Shown piece by piece: positions 1-12,255 of a stretch of 64,000 nt of DNA. The notes under the pieces are model-generated. The model was given only the letters and a program-made list of their open reading frames with translations. It was not told the DNA's origin and searched no databases. Each line of letters starts with the position of its first letter. Within the stretch, counting starts at the first letter, position 1. A program made the position numbers and the translations under genes. The DNA is from Wuchereria bancrofti (Eukaryota > Nematoda > Chromadorea > Rhabditida > Onchocercidae): the NCBI GenBank assembly GCA_005281725.1, contig SSBO01000012.1, forward strand, positions 15,143,075-15,207,074, given 5' to 3'.

Positions 1-1
1 C

Positions 2-61
2 TACTGCGAATATAAAAAGAAACGAGGTGATTGGGTTGATCTCGGTGACCATAACAAATAA
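2..61 (+). CDS. 3' end of an unidentified gene (partial)
   Basis: The window opens inside an open frame that reads YCEYKKKRGDWVDLGDHNK and stops with TAA at 59-61. The charged, low-Ile/Phe composition is unlike the AT-driven translation of surrounding noncoding DNA, so it looks like the last exon of a plus-strand gene that begins outside the window. Only 19 codons are visible, no domain can be recognised and the family is unknown. The following 950 bp are noncoding before the next gene on the same strand. Confidence 0.4.
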   Translation, partial: YCEYKKKRGDWVDLGDHNK

Positions 62-1008
62 GATAGCCTAATGGGAGTTCTTAATTTCTTTTGTAAAGTT
101 CTGTATGTTTGTATGCCGCATAAGCTATGAAAGCCATAGTATCTCTAAACATTCATAAGCTTTTATAAAAACCGTTGTTTGTCACCGATACATTGTTCAT
201 TTCCTCTTCATTTTTTTAAAATGATTTCACGATAAATTTGGCCGTGCTAACAATGTTCTTCCATTGTATCAGTTTTGCTATGTTGTTTCCATTAAATTTA
301 ATGGCAAAAAGTTATCCATTTTTTGGCGTTCTTTAGCTGCGAAATAAGAACGATAAGCTAAGCCAGTATGTTAAAATTTAAAATTTTTGATGGAATGCTA
401 GTTACAGATTTTATTTTTTCCTTCTAAACTTCTGCATTTTCTTGTCATATTTGTTTATGTCCAGTTTATATCATAGATAATTAGCAAGTATTTTAAAACT
501 AGTCCTCAATTATTGTTTTGCTAACATTAACTTTGTTAACTTCATTATAGTGTAAATGTGTGAAATGCTTTCATTTGCAATGTTCTCGATATTAGTGCTG
601 TTTATATTTGGTTAAATTGGATGTTTTTTCTTTTTTACAATTTTGATTATGGTGTAGAAGAAAGTTTTCGATCATAGTTCAAGCTTGTGATTTGATAAAT
701 TTATGTTTTGATCATAATTCGAGCGCGCGACTTGGTCTTCCTGTCAGTTTATAAAGCGTTATTGTGAATTCAAATATTATGTCTTATTTCAAAGTCACAG
801 ATCAATTAAAAGATCGATGGAGATATTGGAAGAACTTGTAAAAATTAAACTCTAGTATTTAGATCTCGATAACGTTGTGGCGCAAAGTATTTAACGGTAG
901 GTACCGATTAAATTCGGTAGAAAAGATATAGAAAATGCCCAAATAAATCCGATTTCTATTGTTTTAGGACATTCTTTTATAAAGTCAAGAGCGAATCATA
1001 TTTCGAAA
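62..1008. other. Intergenic spacer and probable TUT1 promoter region
   Basis: No open frame of interest was seen. The stretch is AT-rich. It carries an imperfect direct repeat (about 664-693 and 705-734, both containing GATCATA and a TTCRAGC-like core). It ends in a likely trans-splice acceptor (TTTTAG at 962-967) 41 nt before the uridylyltransferase start codon. Confidence 0.5.
961..967 (+). promoter_or_regulatory. Candidate spliced-leader acceptor before TUT1 gene
   Basis: The sequence GTTTTAG ends 41 nt upstream of the ATG at 1009, with no in-frame upstream ATG between. A T-rich tract ending in AG just before the start codon is what nematode SL1 addition sites look like. This is inferred from sequence only. 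Confidence 0.4.
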
Positions 1009-4000
1009 ATGTCAGGGGTGCAGTGGTGTGATCTGTGTAAAGTGCGTCTATCGTCGGAAGCGCTGCTACATATGCACGATAATGGCAAACGTCACCACAA
1101 AAAGGTTGTAGAACGTGATGCGTTGCAGGCCTTAGCCGCTCGGTCGGTATTTATTTCTGGATTAAATCCTGAAATCGTCATTACCGAAAGCGAGGTTTTA
1201 TTTAGCTACTTTGTGTTGATACTGCTTGAATATTACGCAAAAATGATTAAAATGAGAGTCTGGAGATTGTATGCTCTTTTGTTTGCTTAATGTGGATGCA
1301 GTCGTTTGAAAACTATTCGTCTTTCAGATTTTTGCTTCCTTTTGTAAAGGATCGGTTCACAAGCATTGTATTTAATATTCACTCAGATTTGATTTCGAAT
1401 TCGTGTTTCTTAACTGAAATTCCTTTCAGATTTCAGAGGCCCTCAGCTGTTTTGGAAAGGTAGAAAAAGTTCATTTAGATATTAGAAGAGGCAAATATGT
1501 GATCGTAGAATTTGATCAAGAATTTTCGGCTCATAAAGCTATTTTTGAAGATAAAATCCGTATTGGGCATGTAAGTTTCACTGCGATATTTTCTACTTGA
1601 TTTTTCTTTAATCTTTCCTTTAGCTTCTTTAGCTGCAGAAGGAAACCACGGCATTCAGAAAATAACTTGGAAGCTAAGGTTTAAACGAATTTTTACGAAA
1701 TGGGTCCTTCTTGTTTTTTGGCTGCGTGTTACTTTATATTTTGCTGTTTTTTGTTTCAATAGATTTTTTGCTGCATATAAGTTATCATTGAAAATCCAGC
1801 AAGTCTTACCTATACGAGCACGAAAAATAAATTTCGACCAATGTAAGGCAAAGTCAAAGATATATGAGATCGACACTAATAAACTTATTAATGAAATTAA
1901 TGGCTTGGCTACATTTGCTGGGCAAGTGGACAGTTTATTGGAGCTGTACTGTCTCAATGATACCGAGGTATGCTCATAAAATTTATTCTTTGTTTGAAAT
2001 AGGTACAGTGTTATTATGATATTTATGCCTTCCTTGGAATATTTGATCCTCGTCATAGATCAAAAGCATGTAGATCGGAACAAAAACTTAGGTGGAAATA
2101 TAGACACAATTTTTTTTATTACTCAAATTTTGGTAAGATTAAGTTTAGAAAATCAAATATGCGAAAAGCCTTTTCAGATCACAGAACGAATCAAGTGTAC
2201 CCAGACGCTTACAGTGGCACTTAGCGATTACTTTTCGTCAGATGTTCATGTCCGAATTTTTGGCTCTTCATCAACATCTCTCGGTACGAAGGGTTCAGAC
2301 ATTGTATGTCCTACATTCGTTTCAAAATCCACTGATTATTAATACTTGATTTTCGGCAAATATGGGTTTTAGAAAATTTTGACATTTCATTGATAATCTA
2401 ATGCATTTTTCCATGAAAGTAGACTGAAGAACCAGAGATATCTAATAAATTTAAAGTAACATAATTTGAAAGTCTGGTTTTTTAGGATGCAAGTTTATTT
2501 TTCAATATACCACTTACGAAAGCACATTGTGCGGGAGATTTAGTGAGGAATAAATATACATTGATGACTTGCGATGTTACTGCATTAAGAGGGCGTAAAG
2601 TTTGTGCTGAAGAATATTCTAGGCTCACCGAGGCTGGTTAGTTTATATGCTATCATTTGATCAGATCCAGATAATACCGGAAATATAAATGAGATCTGTT
2701 GTTTCTCATGCTATGGACATTTTTTTCAAGACTCGTTACTCCTTGATCATTTTGAAGCATTTGGTCTTAATCTGATAGAAAAATTCCAAATACTTATGGG
2801 TTTTGCTTACTTTTTAATGTGTCATTTGCGAAAGCACATTTTGCGAGAGATTTAGCGAGGAATAAGTATATATTGCTCACCTGCGATATTACTGCATTAA
2901 AGACAGCTTATAGTTTTATTATAGAGCGGCAAATACGTTTTAATAATTGTGACATTTTTTTATTTTCTCAAGTTTACCTAGGCCAGCAATTTAATTTCAC
3001 TGAACTGATTAACTAACAAAACCTTAAGATCGTGTTCGTTTGCTGAATAAAATAATGAACGACATACGAAAGCGTGGTACAGCACCTGTCACTGACCAAT
3101 ACCCAATCTTGGATGCTCGTTGTCCACTTGTACGACTTACCGTTAATCGGTATGTTGTAGAATTATCAGATCTCTAAATATGCAGCAATTCTATCGGTCC
3201 AATATTTGAATATAATTAAAACAAATTTTCCACTCACGAAGAAAACGTAGAATTGTTTAGTAGATATTTCAAAACCGTCCTTAATTTGGAGACAAAATAC
3301 GACATCTTCAGGAAGCATACTGTGGACTTATCTGTGGATAATTATCTTGGCTACGCAAAATCTAGTTGGCTGAAAAGTGTCGCACATTGTGATTCTTCAC
3401 AACTTATTCGAAAATTTCTTGTGTCTTTCAGGTTTTGGGTTCACACAAATGAGTTGTTGAAGAATGATGAAAAACAGGTATGTTCCAAATCCTGTATGTA
3501 ATTTGGTAAATTGTTTTTTAAGACGTGAGCTTTTTTTAACTTCTGTTTGTTCTACTAGGATTACTGTGTTTCACTAACTTATCTAGTGAAGTAATGCTTT
3601 ACCCCTTTAACAGACTTTTCTGTGGTAAATTCAAAATTGGTATTTGTTAATGTGAATAGTTTGAAACGAAAAACCTTATTTTTTGTTTCCTTCCTATATA
3701 TTTTCTTCTATTTCCTTCCTTACTTGATTCTATACATAAAAATTTTATCTTTGCAAAACACTGTTGATCGAAGCGCTTTGCGAAAAATATCATTAATGTA
3801 AAACTTTTTCTAGCGATCACATTTCAACGCCTACATATTGAACTTGTTGTGCGTAACATATTTGCAACTGTGCAATTATATACCGCCTCTTCAACGTGCT
3901 GAAAAAGGAGTAATTGTAAACGGGTGGAGGATTGATTTTGTTGTTGCTGATGTGGATTTATCCTGTTTGACATTTGACAAATTGTTTAAGGTTACTATTT

Positions 4001-5476
4001 CTTACCGTTCATTAATGTAGACTTCCAGAATGGAGTCCTTGAAAATTGATTGCTTCAAAAAAGTAAGAAATTTTTTATGGCATTTCCTTACAATTAGCTT
4101 GCTAAAACTATTCTCTTACAGGATTTTTTTATTTGGTTCATTCAGCTGAAGTTGAAAGATACCATACTGTGCCCCTATCTAGGTAACAGAGTTTCATTCG
4201 ATCAGTTCCAACAGCTGTATCCAGACAGCAGCGTTCAGAGCGTTTTCAAACTTGCGCATTTGAATATACAGGCAAAAACTTTCCTTAATTTGCATGGAAA
4301 TTTTGCAGTTTCGTGTGGTGGTGAAAGCATACCGTAATTAAATAAAAGTGTAATACGAGATTTTCACTTCGATTTGAAATAATTTACTGTGAATTGTTAT
4401 AGGATCCACTGGAATGGTCGCATAATGTTTCCATGTTGGTTTCTGAGAAATGCATCGGTGCAATGCGTCGCAAAATGATGTTTGCACTGTCGCGTATGAA
4501 AATAGTTCCGGACTCATTCTTAGCCATGTTGCAAGAAGCATATGGTACTGATGCTGAAACGAAATCGTCTTTAGGTTTACTTTTTAGTTTTACTTTTCTG
4601 TGCTGTATTTCTATACCGTAATGTATATCATTTAATATGATCAACCACTGGTTGGATATTTATGGCCCCATATTTCGAATATCACAAATCGAAGCAGAAT
4701 GTTTGTAGATTCTACTGCAAGGTTTTAGTAAATCGTATATCTAATATATATACTAGTTGCTATATTTCTTCGAAAAATTGGACATTTGACATCGTCAACA
4801 TTTGAAGCTAATTATGATTTGCAGACTGTGTACTGAAAATCAACGTTGGTGATTATCAAGCGAATCAATGCATGGATGCAGTAAATTATATATTCGTCAA
4901 TATTTTAGCATTCTCACCAGCTGTGGAACCATTCGAGAAGCGATCACGACTCGATAGTACACTCAATGAGTTGTCTCGTATCTATTTGGCTAAGCAACGT
5001 ACTTGGGAAGGTCGAAGACAAAAACGGCGTCAAATAATGCGAGAATATCCCGCAGTCTCAAACGATTCATTAGCTTTGGAGGAGGCAGTAAGTTACCCCT
5101 GCTAGGATTTCAGTATTTTGATGTTCATTATATTATCTTCACTTTAATTTTCATGATTTTATTGTTTAGTTCTTTACTAAAGGATCTTGATATAAAAAAA
5201 TGACTAAACTTCTGATGCTAACTTATCGGGTTGTCTCTCTCAATCTTACAGATTTCAGTAATTTTTCAGGTTACACAGCAAATTAGCCAAATCAGTGAGG
5301 GAACATCTCTTTGTTTCAAAACATATATGAAACAAAAAGCTGCAGAATACTTCCTTGAATTCGTTTTGATCAGTGGATCACCGGTTGAATTTAACAGTCT
5401 CATTCATTTCTTGCAACACTTTATTCCTGCTCATCTCAGCAAGCTTTTATCTTCTTTCGATGTACCTATGGAATGA
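1009..5476 (+). CDS. Terminal uridylyltransferase (TUT1/USIP-1-like, U6 snRNA TUTase)
   Basis: Exons: 1009-1194, 1430-1570, 1782-1967, 2178-2303, 2486-2636, 3029-3149, 3261-3477, 3814-3990, 4021-4062, 4122-4271, 4403-4574, 4825-5087, 5270-5476; all phases agree and give 712 aa. Domains in order: a C2H2/matrin-type zinc finger (C7, C10, H23, H29), a short RRM (about 46-109, RGKYVIVEF resembling RNP1), a nucleotidyltransferase core with FGSS (199-202) and the catalytic pair DID (212-214), a likely third Asp in VDLSVDN, the central helix block NAYILNLLCVTYLQ, and a PAP-associated domain ending in LNIQDPLEWSHNVS. Zinc finger plus RRM plus TUTase is the architecture of human TUT1 and C. elegans USIP-1, which add uridines to the 3' end of U6 snRNA in the nucleus. 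The C-terminal 150 aa are basic and less conserved. The exon ending at 4271 appears to use a GC donor. A second in-frame acceptor (exon starting at 5252) would add six residues. Confidence 0.88.
2823..2904 (+). repeat. Decayed duplicate of TUT1 exon 5 within the next intron
   Basis: This stretch repeats 2511-2592 (part of exon 5) with about 85% identity over roughly 80 bp. Conceptual translation gives AKAHFARDLARNKYILLTCD, beside TKAHCAGDLVRNKYTLMTCD in the exon. The copy lacks a convincing acceptor and the first part of the exon, including the second catalytic Asp, so it is probably a non-functional remnant and not an alternative exon. Confidence 0.75.
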
Positions 5477-5923
5477 TTTGCTCACTTTTAGTTTACCCAG
5501 GGCTTAATCAAGAACCATTTGAACATATGCTTTTTTGCAGTGGATTTTTTAGATTTAAACTTAAGGGAAATCTAAAATGATAGAAGTTAGAAATGTTATT
5601 TTCGAAATTATCATTGCTGAAGAAGTTATGTATTTCCTTTATATTTCTGTATACAATGCTTCTTATCACAGGAGCGCCTTTGATATTGTAAAGAACATAT
5701 GTTTGTATTTTATATTTATTTTCTCGATAAATTTTCTGATAACGTCTTTCAGAAGGTTTACCAGAGTTAACCGGTTAAGTAGCAGGTTTACCAGAATATC
5801 TCTATTTCTAAAACTTTACTGTTTCTTTATAAATTTTCACTGAAAAACGACATTATGATATCTTTTGTTGGGTTGTGTTGCTTGATGTTTATTACTTCAG
5901 GAATTGGCTAACGGCGGTCCAAG
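5477..5923. other. Short spacer between TUT1-like gene and elp-3
   Basis: 447 bp from stop codon to start codon, AT-rich, no ORF of interest and no clear AATAAA signal seen. A TTACTTCAG acceptor at 5892-5900 lies 23 nt before the elp-3 ATG. The short same-strand gap is compatible with a two-gene operon resolved by trans-splicing. Confidence 0.45.
5892..5900 (+). promoter_or_regulatory. Candidate spliced-leader acceptor before elp-3
   Basis: TTACTTCAG is followed by a 23-nt leader and the ATG at 5924. It is a strong nematode 3' splice site with no plausible upstream coding exon, as expected for a spliced-leader addition site. Inferred from sequence only. Confidence 0.5.
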
Positions 5924-8900
5924 ATGACTGCAGGAGAGATTTCTGAAGAGAGGACGAAAGCAGTGAATGAGATCATTGCTCACTTAATCAAAGCTCATCA
6001 AGAGGGAAAAGACGTTGATTTGAATCGTTTGAAGAGTGAGGTCTCATCAATCTATGCATTAAGTCGTCAGCCGAAATTAGTTGATATTATTGCAGCAGTG
6101 CCTGCGGAGCACAGGGTACGCATTCTAAATTTTTGTGAAAATTTACAGACGTGAATTACATTTAATTCAATCCAGTTTTCCAAAGATTCATATAGCATAT
6201 ACTGTTGGTTAGTGTTTTTGAATTTTTTATCGGATTTAATTAGTTTTTGAGAATTTATCAGATTTAATAATAAAGCACTAATAGATCTGGGAAAAGTATA
6301 AAACAGATTTGCAAGAACATAGGTTAGTTCACTGAGGATCTAAAATTAGTGCTAGTGAGAACAGAGTTATTACGAAAATCTTTAGTTGATCTCTTGAAAG
6401 GTTTCGTATTTAATTTTAACATACTTCAGTCCTTAGGCTTTCCTTGTTGACAGTGACTAGTAACCTTAGACATCCTCATATGTTTTATGTTCAGACTCTA
6501 ATTTTTATTATTGATGTATACAGACAATAGCATTTTTCAGTTTGATAGATCCTTCACATTAATTTACAGAATTGGCTAGTGCCAAAACTGAAAGCTAAGC
6601 CAATTCGAACAGCCAGTGGTATTGCTGTTATTGCCGTTATGTGTAAACCTCATCGTTGTCCTCACATTAATTTTACAGGTAGGTTTTCAAAATTTAGAAC
6701 CCTATAATTTTATTCTCTAAGGTCAGAAGGGAGGAGCTGTTTTATAATTGTGATAGGAATATCTGCATAGAATTTAAGTGGACTTTTTTATTATTAAGTG
6801 AATCTTCTAAATGCTGAAATAATTTGCCAACCAGATATTTTTAGTCACTTAAGCCAACCAATTCTAAAATTACGTAATCGTTTGGAACTAAATTAAATCC
6901 ATCTTGAGCTAAAAAATTTTATGTGAAAATGCCTGTACTCATCTGAAAGTCTTCAGAATTCTTTTGCGTGAACTTTTCTAGGCACTACCAGGTTCAGATA
7001 CATGTTCATGTCTCAGTTTATGGTTTATGAACAATGGGTTAAATTATTTGAAGCTATTTGGATTATTTTAAAATATTTAAAATATTTGAAAAACGCGATT
7101 AATTAGTTTCAACATTCAGGTAATATCTGTGTATACTGTCCTGGTGGACCAGATTCCGACTTCGAATACAGTGCTCAGTCCTACACGGGTTATGAGCCAA
7201 CTTCGATGCGAGCAATACGTGCTCGTTATAATCCTTTTTTGCAGACAAAAAGCCGAGTAACACAGCTTATGCAGCTTGGACATAATGTTGATAAAGTTTG
7301 TTCATTTGTTTTAAATTTATAATTGATTTATATGTGTATATATATAATGTATGATGATGCATACTGATAACTTGCGAGATATTTAAAATGAAATTTCTGT
7401 GAATTTAAAAGTTAAGAGAATAAATGAAGTTGAGGCTAGAATGTTGTAGATGTACTGGAAATAGATGAAAAATATATACATGTATTTTTTTTGTTTTTAT
7501 TTATTTTTTTTTTTTGAATTCATTATATTATAATTGAGAGCCCGAAATTATTATTATGGATCTGTTATTTTCTTCAAATCTTGTTGCAATTTCTGATAAA
7601 TTTCCTAGGTCTTGATTTTTTTCAATGTTTATCAAGAACTGTGAGAAGGTATCAAAGAGAAGCTCTATGATTCGATGTTTTTTTTAGGTGGAATTCATAG
7701 TAATGGGAGGCACTTTCATGTCACTACCAGATGATTATCGGGACTATTTTATTCGAAATCTTCATGACGCATTGACTGGTCATACTAGCAGCAGTGTGTC
7801 TGAGGTTTTTTATTTTCAATATTTTTATTGGGTGTTACCTTCATTTAAACTTTCGTTTTAAAGTCACAGCTATCATAATATGGGAAGTTATTGGCAAAAT
7901 TGCTACATTTTTCCGTGTTGTTTTTCCTTTCAAAATAAAAAGGATCAAATGAGTTCACATTCATTTGTTGCTTTTTTATTTTATATGAAGTTATATGATT
8001 ATATATATTTTAAACAACAGGCAATAGAATTCAGTGAACGAAGCCGAGTGAAATGTATTGGAATAACGATCGAAACGAGGCCTGATTATTGTTTACCGAA
8101 ACATTTAGATGAAATGTTGAGCTACGGTTGTACAAGACTAGAAATTGGTGTTCAGTCAGTATACGAAGATGTTGCTAGGGATACGAATAGAGGCCATACT
8201 GTGTGTTTCTTGTTGTTTTACTTTATGTTAGTCGTAAAATCTATCGTCACGAAATAATATATAAAATCAAAATTAGGGAGCGGAAAACTAGAGAGATTGT
8301 AATCATTTTGACAGCATGGCTTAAGCGATTATTATGCTAAATTTCTGTGTTTATGCAACGAGAAGGAGAAGATCTGACAGGTTTTATAATGGGAAATAGA
8401 ATTAATTTTTTGACACCGTTTGGGTTATCTAAATCCGCATCCTTAACAAGCTCATTCAGAATTTAATCAGTCTAAATCTGTTCCTTTTAATCCACTTTTT
8501 TCTATGAAAATACTGATAAAAATACGTTCATCCATATTCATTTGAAATGCAAGTTTGCGTTACAAAAATGAAAACTGTAAACTTGGTTCTAAGAGTAGAA
8601 CTCTCTTTGCAGGTGAAAGCAGTATGCGAATGTTTTGAAATAGCAAAAAATTCGGGTTACAAGGTGGTAATACATATGATGCCAAATCTCCCTAATGTTG
8701 GGATTGAACGAGACATGGAACAGTTTATCGAGCTTTTTGAAAATCCAGAATTTCGACCAGATGGTCTCAAATTATATCCAACGTTGGTCATTCGTGGCAC
8801 TGGCTTATATGAACTATGGAGAACTGGACGTTATAAAAGTTATCCACCAGAGGTTTCGTTGCTACAATATTTCTAGAATTTAATCTAAGTCAATGGATGG

Positions 8901-11900
8901 GTTGGACTGATCAACATTCTTTTCTTACTTTTTCTGTTTCTGTTATTGTCGCAACAGAATCGCGGCCACTCAAAAAACTAGTTACCGGTATGAAAGTCAA
9001 AAATTCCTTTAATACCGTGTACTAACTTTGGGTTATTTGGAAATTGCCAGAATTTGAAGATCTGATTCCATTATGCTTCCACACTTTGCTATTTCCATAT
9101 AAGATTCTCCGTTCGGTTTTTGCAGAAGTTCTTAAATAAGCTGCAGATTACGAGTTTTGCTAAAATACGGATAATCCCAAAAGTTTTTCCAAATGGATTT
9201 TTAGATGCCTGACTTTTTTAAAGATTTTGGTAGATTTGACGGCTCGTATTCTGGCTTTGATTCCTCCATGGACTCGTGTTTATCGTGTACAGCGTGATAT
9301 ACCAATGCCGCTTGTGACTAGTGGAGTACAGTATGGAAATCTCCGCGAACATGCTCTTGCACGTATGAAGCAGCTTGGTACTGCATGTCGAGATGTTAGA
9401 ACACGTGAAGTTGGAATTCAGGTATCATTTTGAAATTCTTAATCATTATTTAAATTCCTCATTCCTCAATTTGGAATAACGAATGTCTTAAGAAGTCTAG
9501 GCTCCAGAACTTCTATGATTTTAGGCGTAGTCCTAAAATCGATTTGTTCAGTGAATTAAGTAACTTATTTACTGAAAAATGAGTGAAATGCATCATTTTA
9601 TGTTCTTCATTTGTTGGCACGTGATTCACTATTGTGTTGTTTCCTAGCAGAGCCTATATTGTGTCGGGAATCGCTTCAGAAATTTAATTTTTGGAAAAAA
9701 GTTCGAAAGATTTTGCGAAATAATTTTGGTAAACATCACTTTCATTTTTTCGTAAGAAATTCTGTACTTTATGAAGTAATTTATTATGTTAGAATTTCAG
9801 GAAATACATAACAAAGTCCTTCCTTACCAAACTGAACTGATTCGTAGGGACTATGTCGCTAATGGTGGATGGGAGACGTTTCTTTCTTATGAGGATCCAG
9901 AACAGGTTTTTTCTCGAAATCCCTAACAAATCAATCAGATGTTCATTTCAGATGTTGAAAATATCTTTTCTTTCAGGATGTTTTAGTTGGTCTGCTAAGA
10001 TTACGAAAATGTGCAGATAAAGTTCATAGATCGGAGTTGAAGGTATCGTTTTTGCTTCTTCACTAAGAGTTGAATATTTAGACTATGAATTAGAATCGAA
10101 TGACAGTAATTTCTATATGCATTAATTCAAGCTGAAATTATTTTTAAAAAATTGTATTGTTTACCTTTTTTTATGAAATCTATTGTCCGCTTTATCATTT
10201 TTCTTTATATCGTAGTAGTATAAAGAAATATATATATACAGTTGTGGTGCAAAGACGAGACGTTCATCGAAAGTAGTAATGAAAGTCTAAATTAACTGGA
10301 TTTAACTGTTATAGGTCTATTTACAGTTTGGGCTTTTTTGAAAGATATCTTTCCAAGTTGCGTAAATGTGTTGGATTTTTACGTAGATGATGATCGATTC
10401 TGAAAAATGTACTCGAGCATAACCTATTTCGCCGTAGAGGGCTTTGAAACATGAGAAATATTTTTTAAAGCAAAAGAGAAGTATTTAATTTCTCTTTTTA
10501 TTGGCGTGGGTCAGTTTGAGAGAGGATAGTGGCTTTGCGCTAAAAATACAGAAACCAAGAAAAAATTTTGGACAGTTCTCAGTGATGGGATTTGGCAGAT
10601 TTTGGAAATTAAAAATTGAAGAACAAGTTTTGAATCATTTCTATATGACTGTAAAAAGTATTTTTTATGTAAGAATAGAAAATTTTTTCTTTGCGTGGTA
10701 AGTTCTTTACCATCGTTATTCCACTATTCGTATTTATGGCGAAAACGGATTAAACACATTTAAAGTTAGCACTGTATTTGAAAACTAAAAATGTGGTTCA
10801 GTATTTTTCAAAAAGTGCTACCCTTTAAATGTGTTTAATCTCTTTTTTCGCCAAAAAAGATTTGGAGATATTCACGCAACTTGTTTGTGTATATTTTGAT
10901 ATCTATAAGATGTATGCCATATTGTTTTTTGATAAACACTAATTGTTGCATTTCCACGGTTTGATGGGATCTTGTGAGATCGTATTTTGTAAGGAGGGTG
11001 ATTTATAATATCGTTTATATGAATTGTTTAAGGCGTTAATTTTTGTTTATAATATTTTAAGATTTAGTGGTAAAATTCAGCGGATTCACAAGGTTTCAAC
11101 ACTATATTTTTTCATTTGAACATATGGCTCAATTGTTACTCTTGTTAGTCGAACAAATTGTGTTTTGCATTGCTTCAATCTATTTTAATTCAAGATAACT
11201 CTGAAAGTTTATAATTAACAGATTAGCTTGTTAAATGGAAGTTTTTTTCCCAAAAATTTTTGTTTAACAATGAATCAGTTCTAGGGTGGAGTATCAATCG
11301 TTCGTGAGCTGCATGTCTACGGTTCAGTAGTGCCGGTATCGGCTCGAGATCCATCCAAATTTCAGCATCAGGGATTTGGCCAATTACTAATGGAAGAAGC
11401 AGAACGAATCGCCAGAAATGAACATTACAGCAGAAAATTGGCAATTATTTCTGGTGTAGGTACAAGGAATTATTATCGGTTAGTTTTGCTAGCTATGTTT
11501 CTGTGGTTTTTTAAAAGTACTTAAAATCTTATAGATTACTAAACATAGTTACCACAAGAATATTGATTATGAATATTATATCCTTGGGCTTGTATTGTTT
11601 CATACCTGTAAGTGTTGAGTAACATCTTCTAAAGAAAGGAAACATATTCTAGAAAATAAAAGATAGAAATTTAGTTTGGTGGGAAATCAACAGTCTCGAA
11701 AATAGGTCTTCTGTGTGGAGCAAATTTAATTTTCCTTGTTGTGCAATAGTTTTCTAAATGTTTTCTTGATGGGGAAGTTAGATCTATCCAATACAGTTTC
11801 ATTGCTTCTTTGAAATTTCAGAGGTTGAAAAATATAAAATCTTTTTATTGCTCATACACCGGCCTGTTCTTTCTTTTGTCTTAACATTGAAATGTAAGCA

Positions 11901-12255
11901 TCAAAAATTTAGAAACCTTACGCTGCGGGAAGAACCTCACCAGTCGTTATAGATTAGAGTTTTAATATTTAATATATATAGTTGTTTGTGAAAGTTATGT
12001 TTCTCTCAAGTTATGTTGTTGGATTTCTTTGAAGGAAATTCTGCAATTGAAATATATTCATTTTAACATGCGCAGCAACGAAAAACATCTTTTTTTTTTT
12101 GATGGCGATTTACTAAGCTTCAGTTCTTACTTAGCTCGATGATTCCTTACAGTTTTCCAGCTGTACTGTTTTTTTTTTGCGAGAGGTTATGTCATAATGT
12201 TTCCAGGAAAATGGAGTACGAACTGGATGGTCCTTATATGTCGAAGTCGTTATAA
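5924..12255 (+). CDS. elpc-3: Elongator complex catalytic subunit ELP3
   Basis: Exons: 5924-6115, 6570-6678, 7120-7295, 7688-7804, 8021-8200, 8613-8852, 9224-9421, 9801-9905, 9977-10042, 11285-11478, 12207-12255; phases agree throughout and give 541 aa, close to the usual ~547. The protein is a near-complete match to eukaryotic ELP3. The radical-SAM half carries the [4Fe-4S] cysteines C94, C104 and C107 ([14 protein letters not shown]), then [21 protein letters not shown] and [18 protein letters not shown]. The GNAT acetyltransferase half carries [12 protein letters not shown], the acetyl-CoA loop QHQGFG and GTRNYYRK near the end. Elongator uses ELP3 to start cm5U-type modification of wobble uridines in cytoplasmic tRNAs. 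The last exon codes for only [16 protein letters not shown]. Intron 9 (1.24 kb) contains a long hairpin at 10738-10852. Start chosen because it follows a candidate trans-splice site and matches the family N-terminus. Confidence 0.97.
10738..10852. repeat. Long imperfect inverted repeat (MITE-like hairpin) in elp-3 intron 9
   Basis: The left arm 10738-10783 begins GGCGAAAACGGATTAAACAC. The right arm 10806-10852, read on the opposite strand, begins GGCGAAAAAAGAGATTAAAC. The arms match over about 46 bp with a few mismatches and small gaps, including an uninterrupted ATTAAACACATTTAAAG block. The loop is about 22 nt. It resembles a small non-autonomous foldback element; no clear target-site duplication was seen. 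A structured RNA is an alternative. Confidence 0.8.

Noticed and set aside
1655..2056. 133-codon minus-strand ORF
   Set aside because: It lies antisense to TUT1 exon 3 and its introns; the plus-strand exon has consistent phase and protein motifs.
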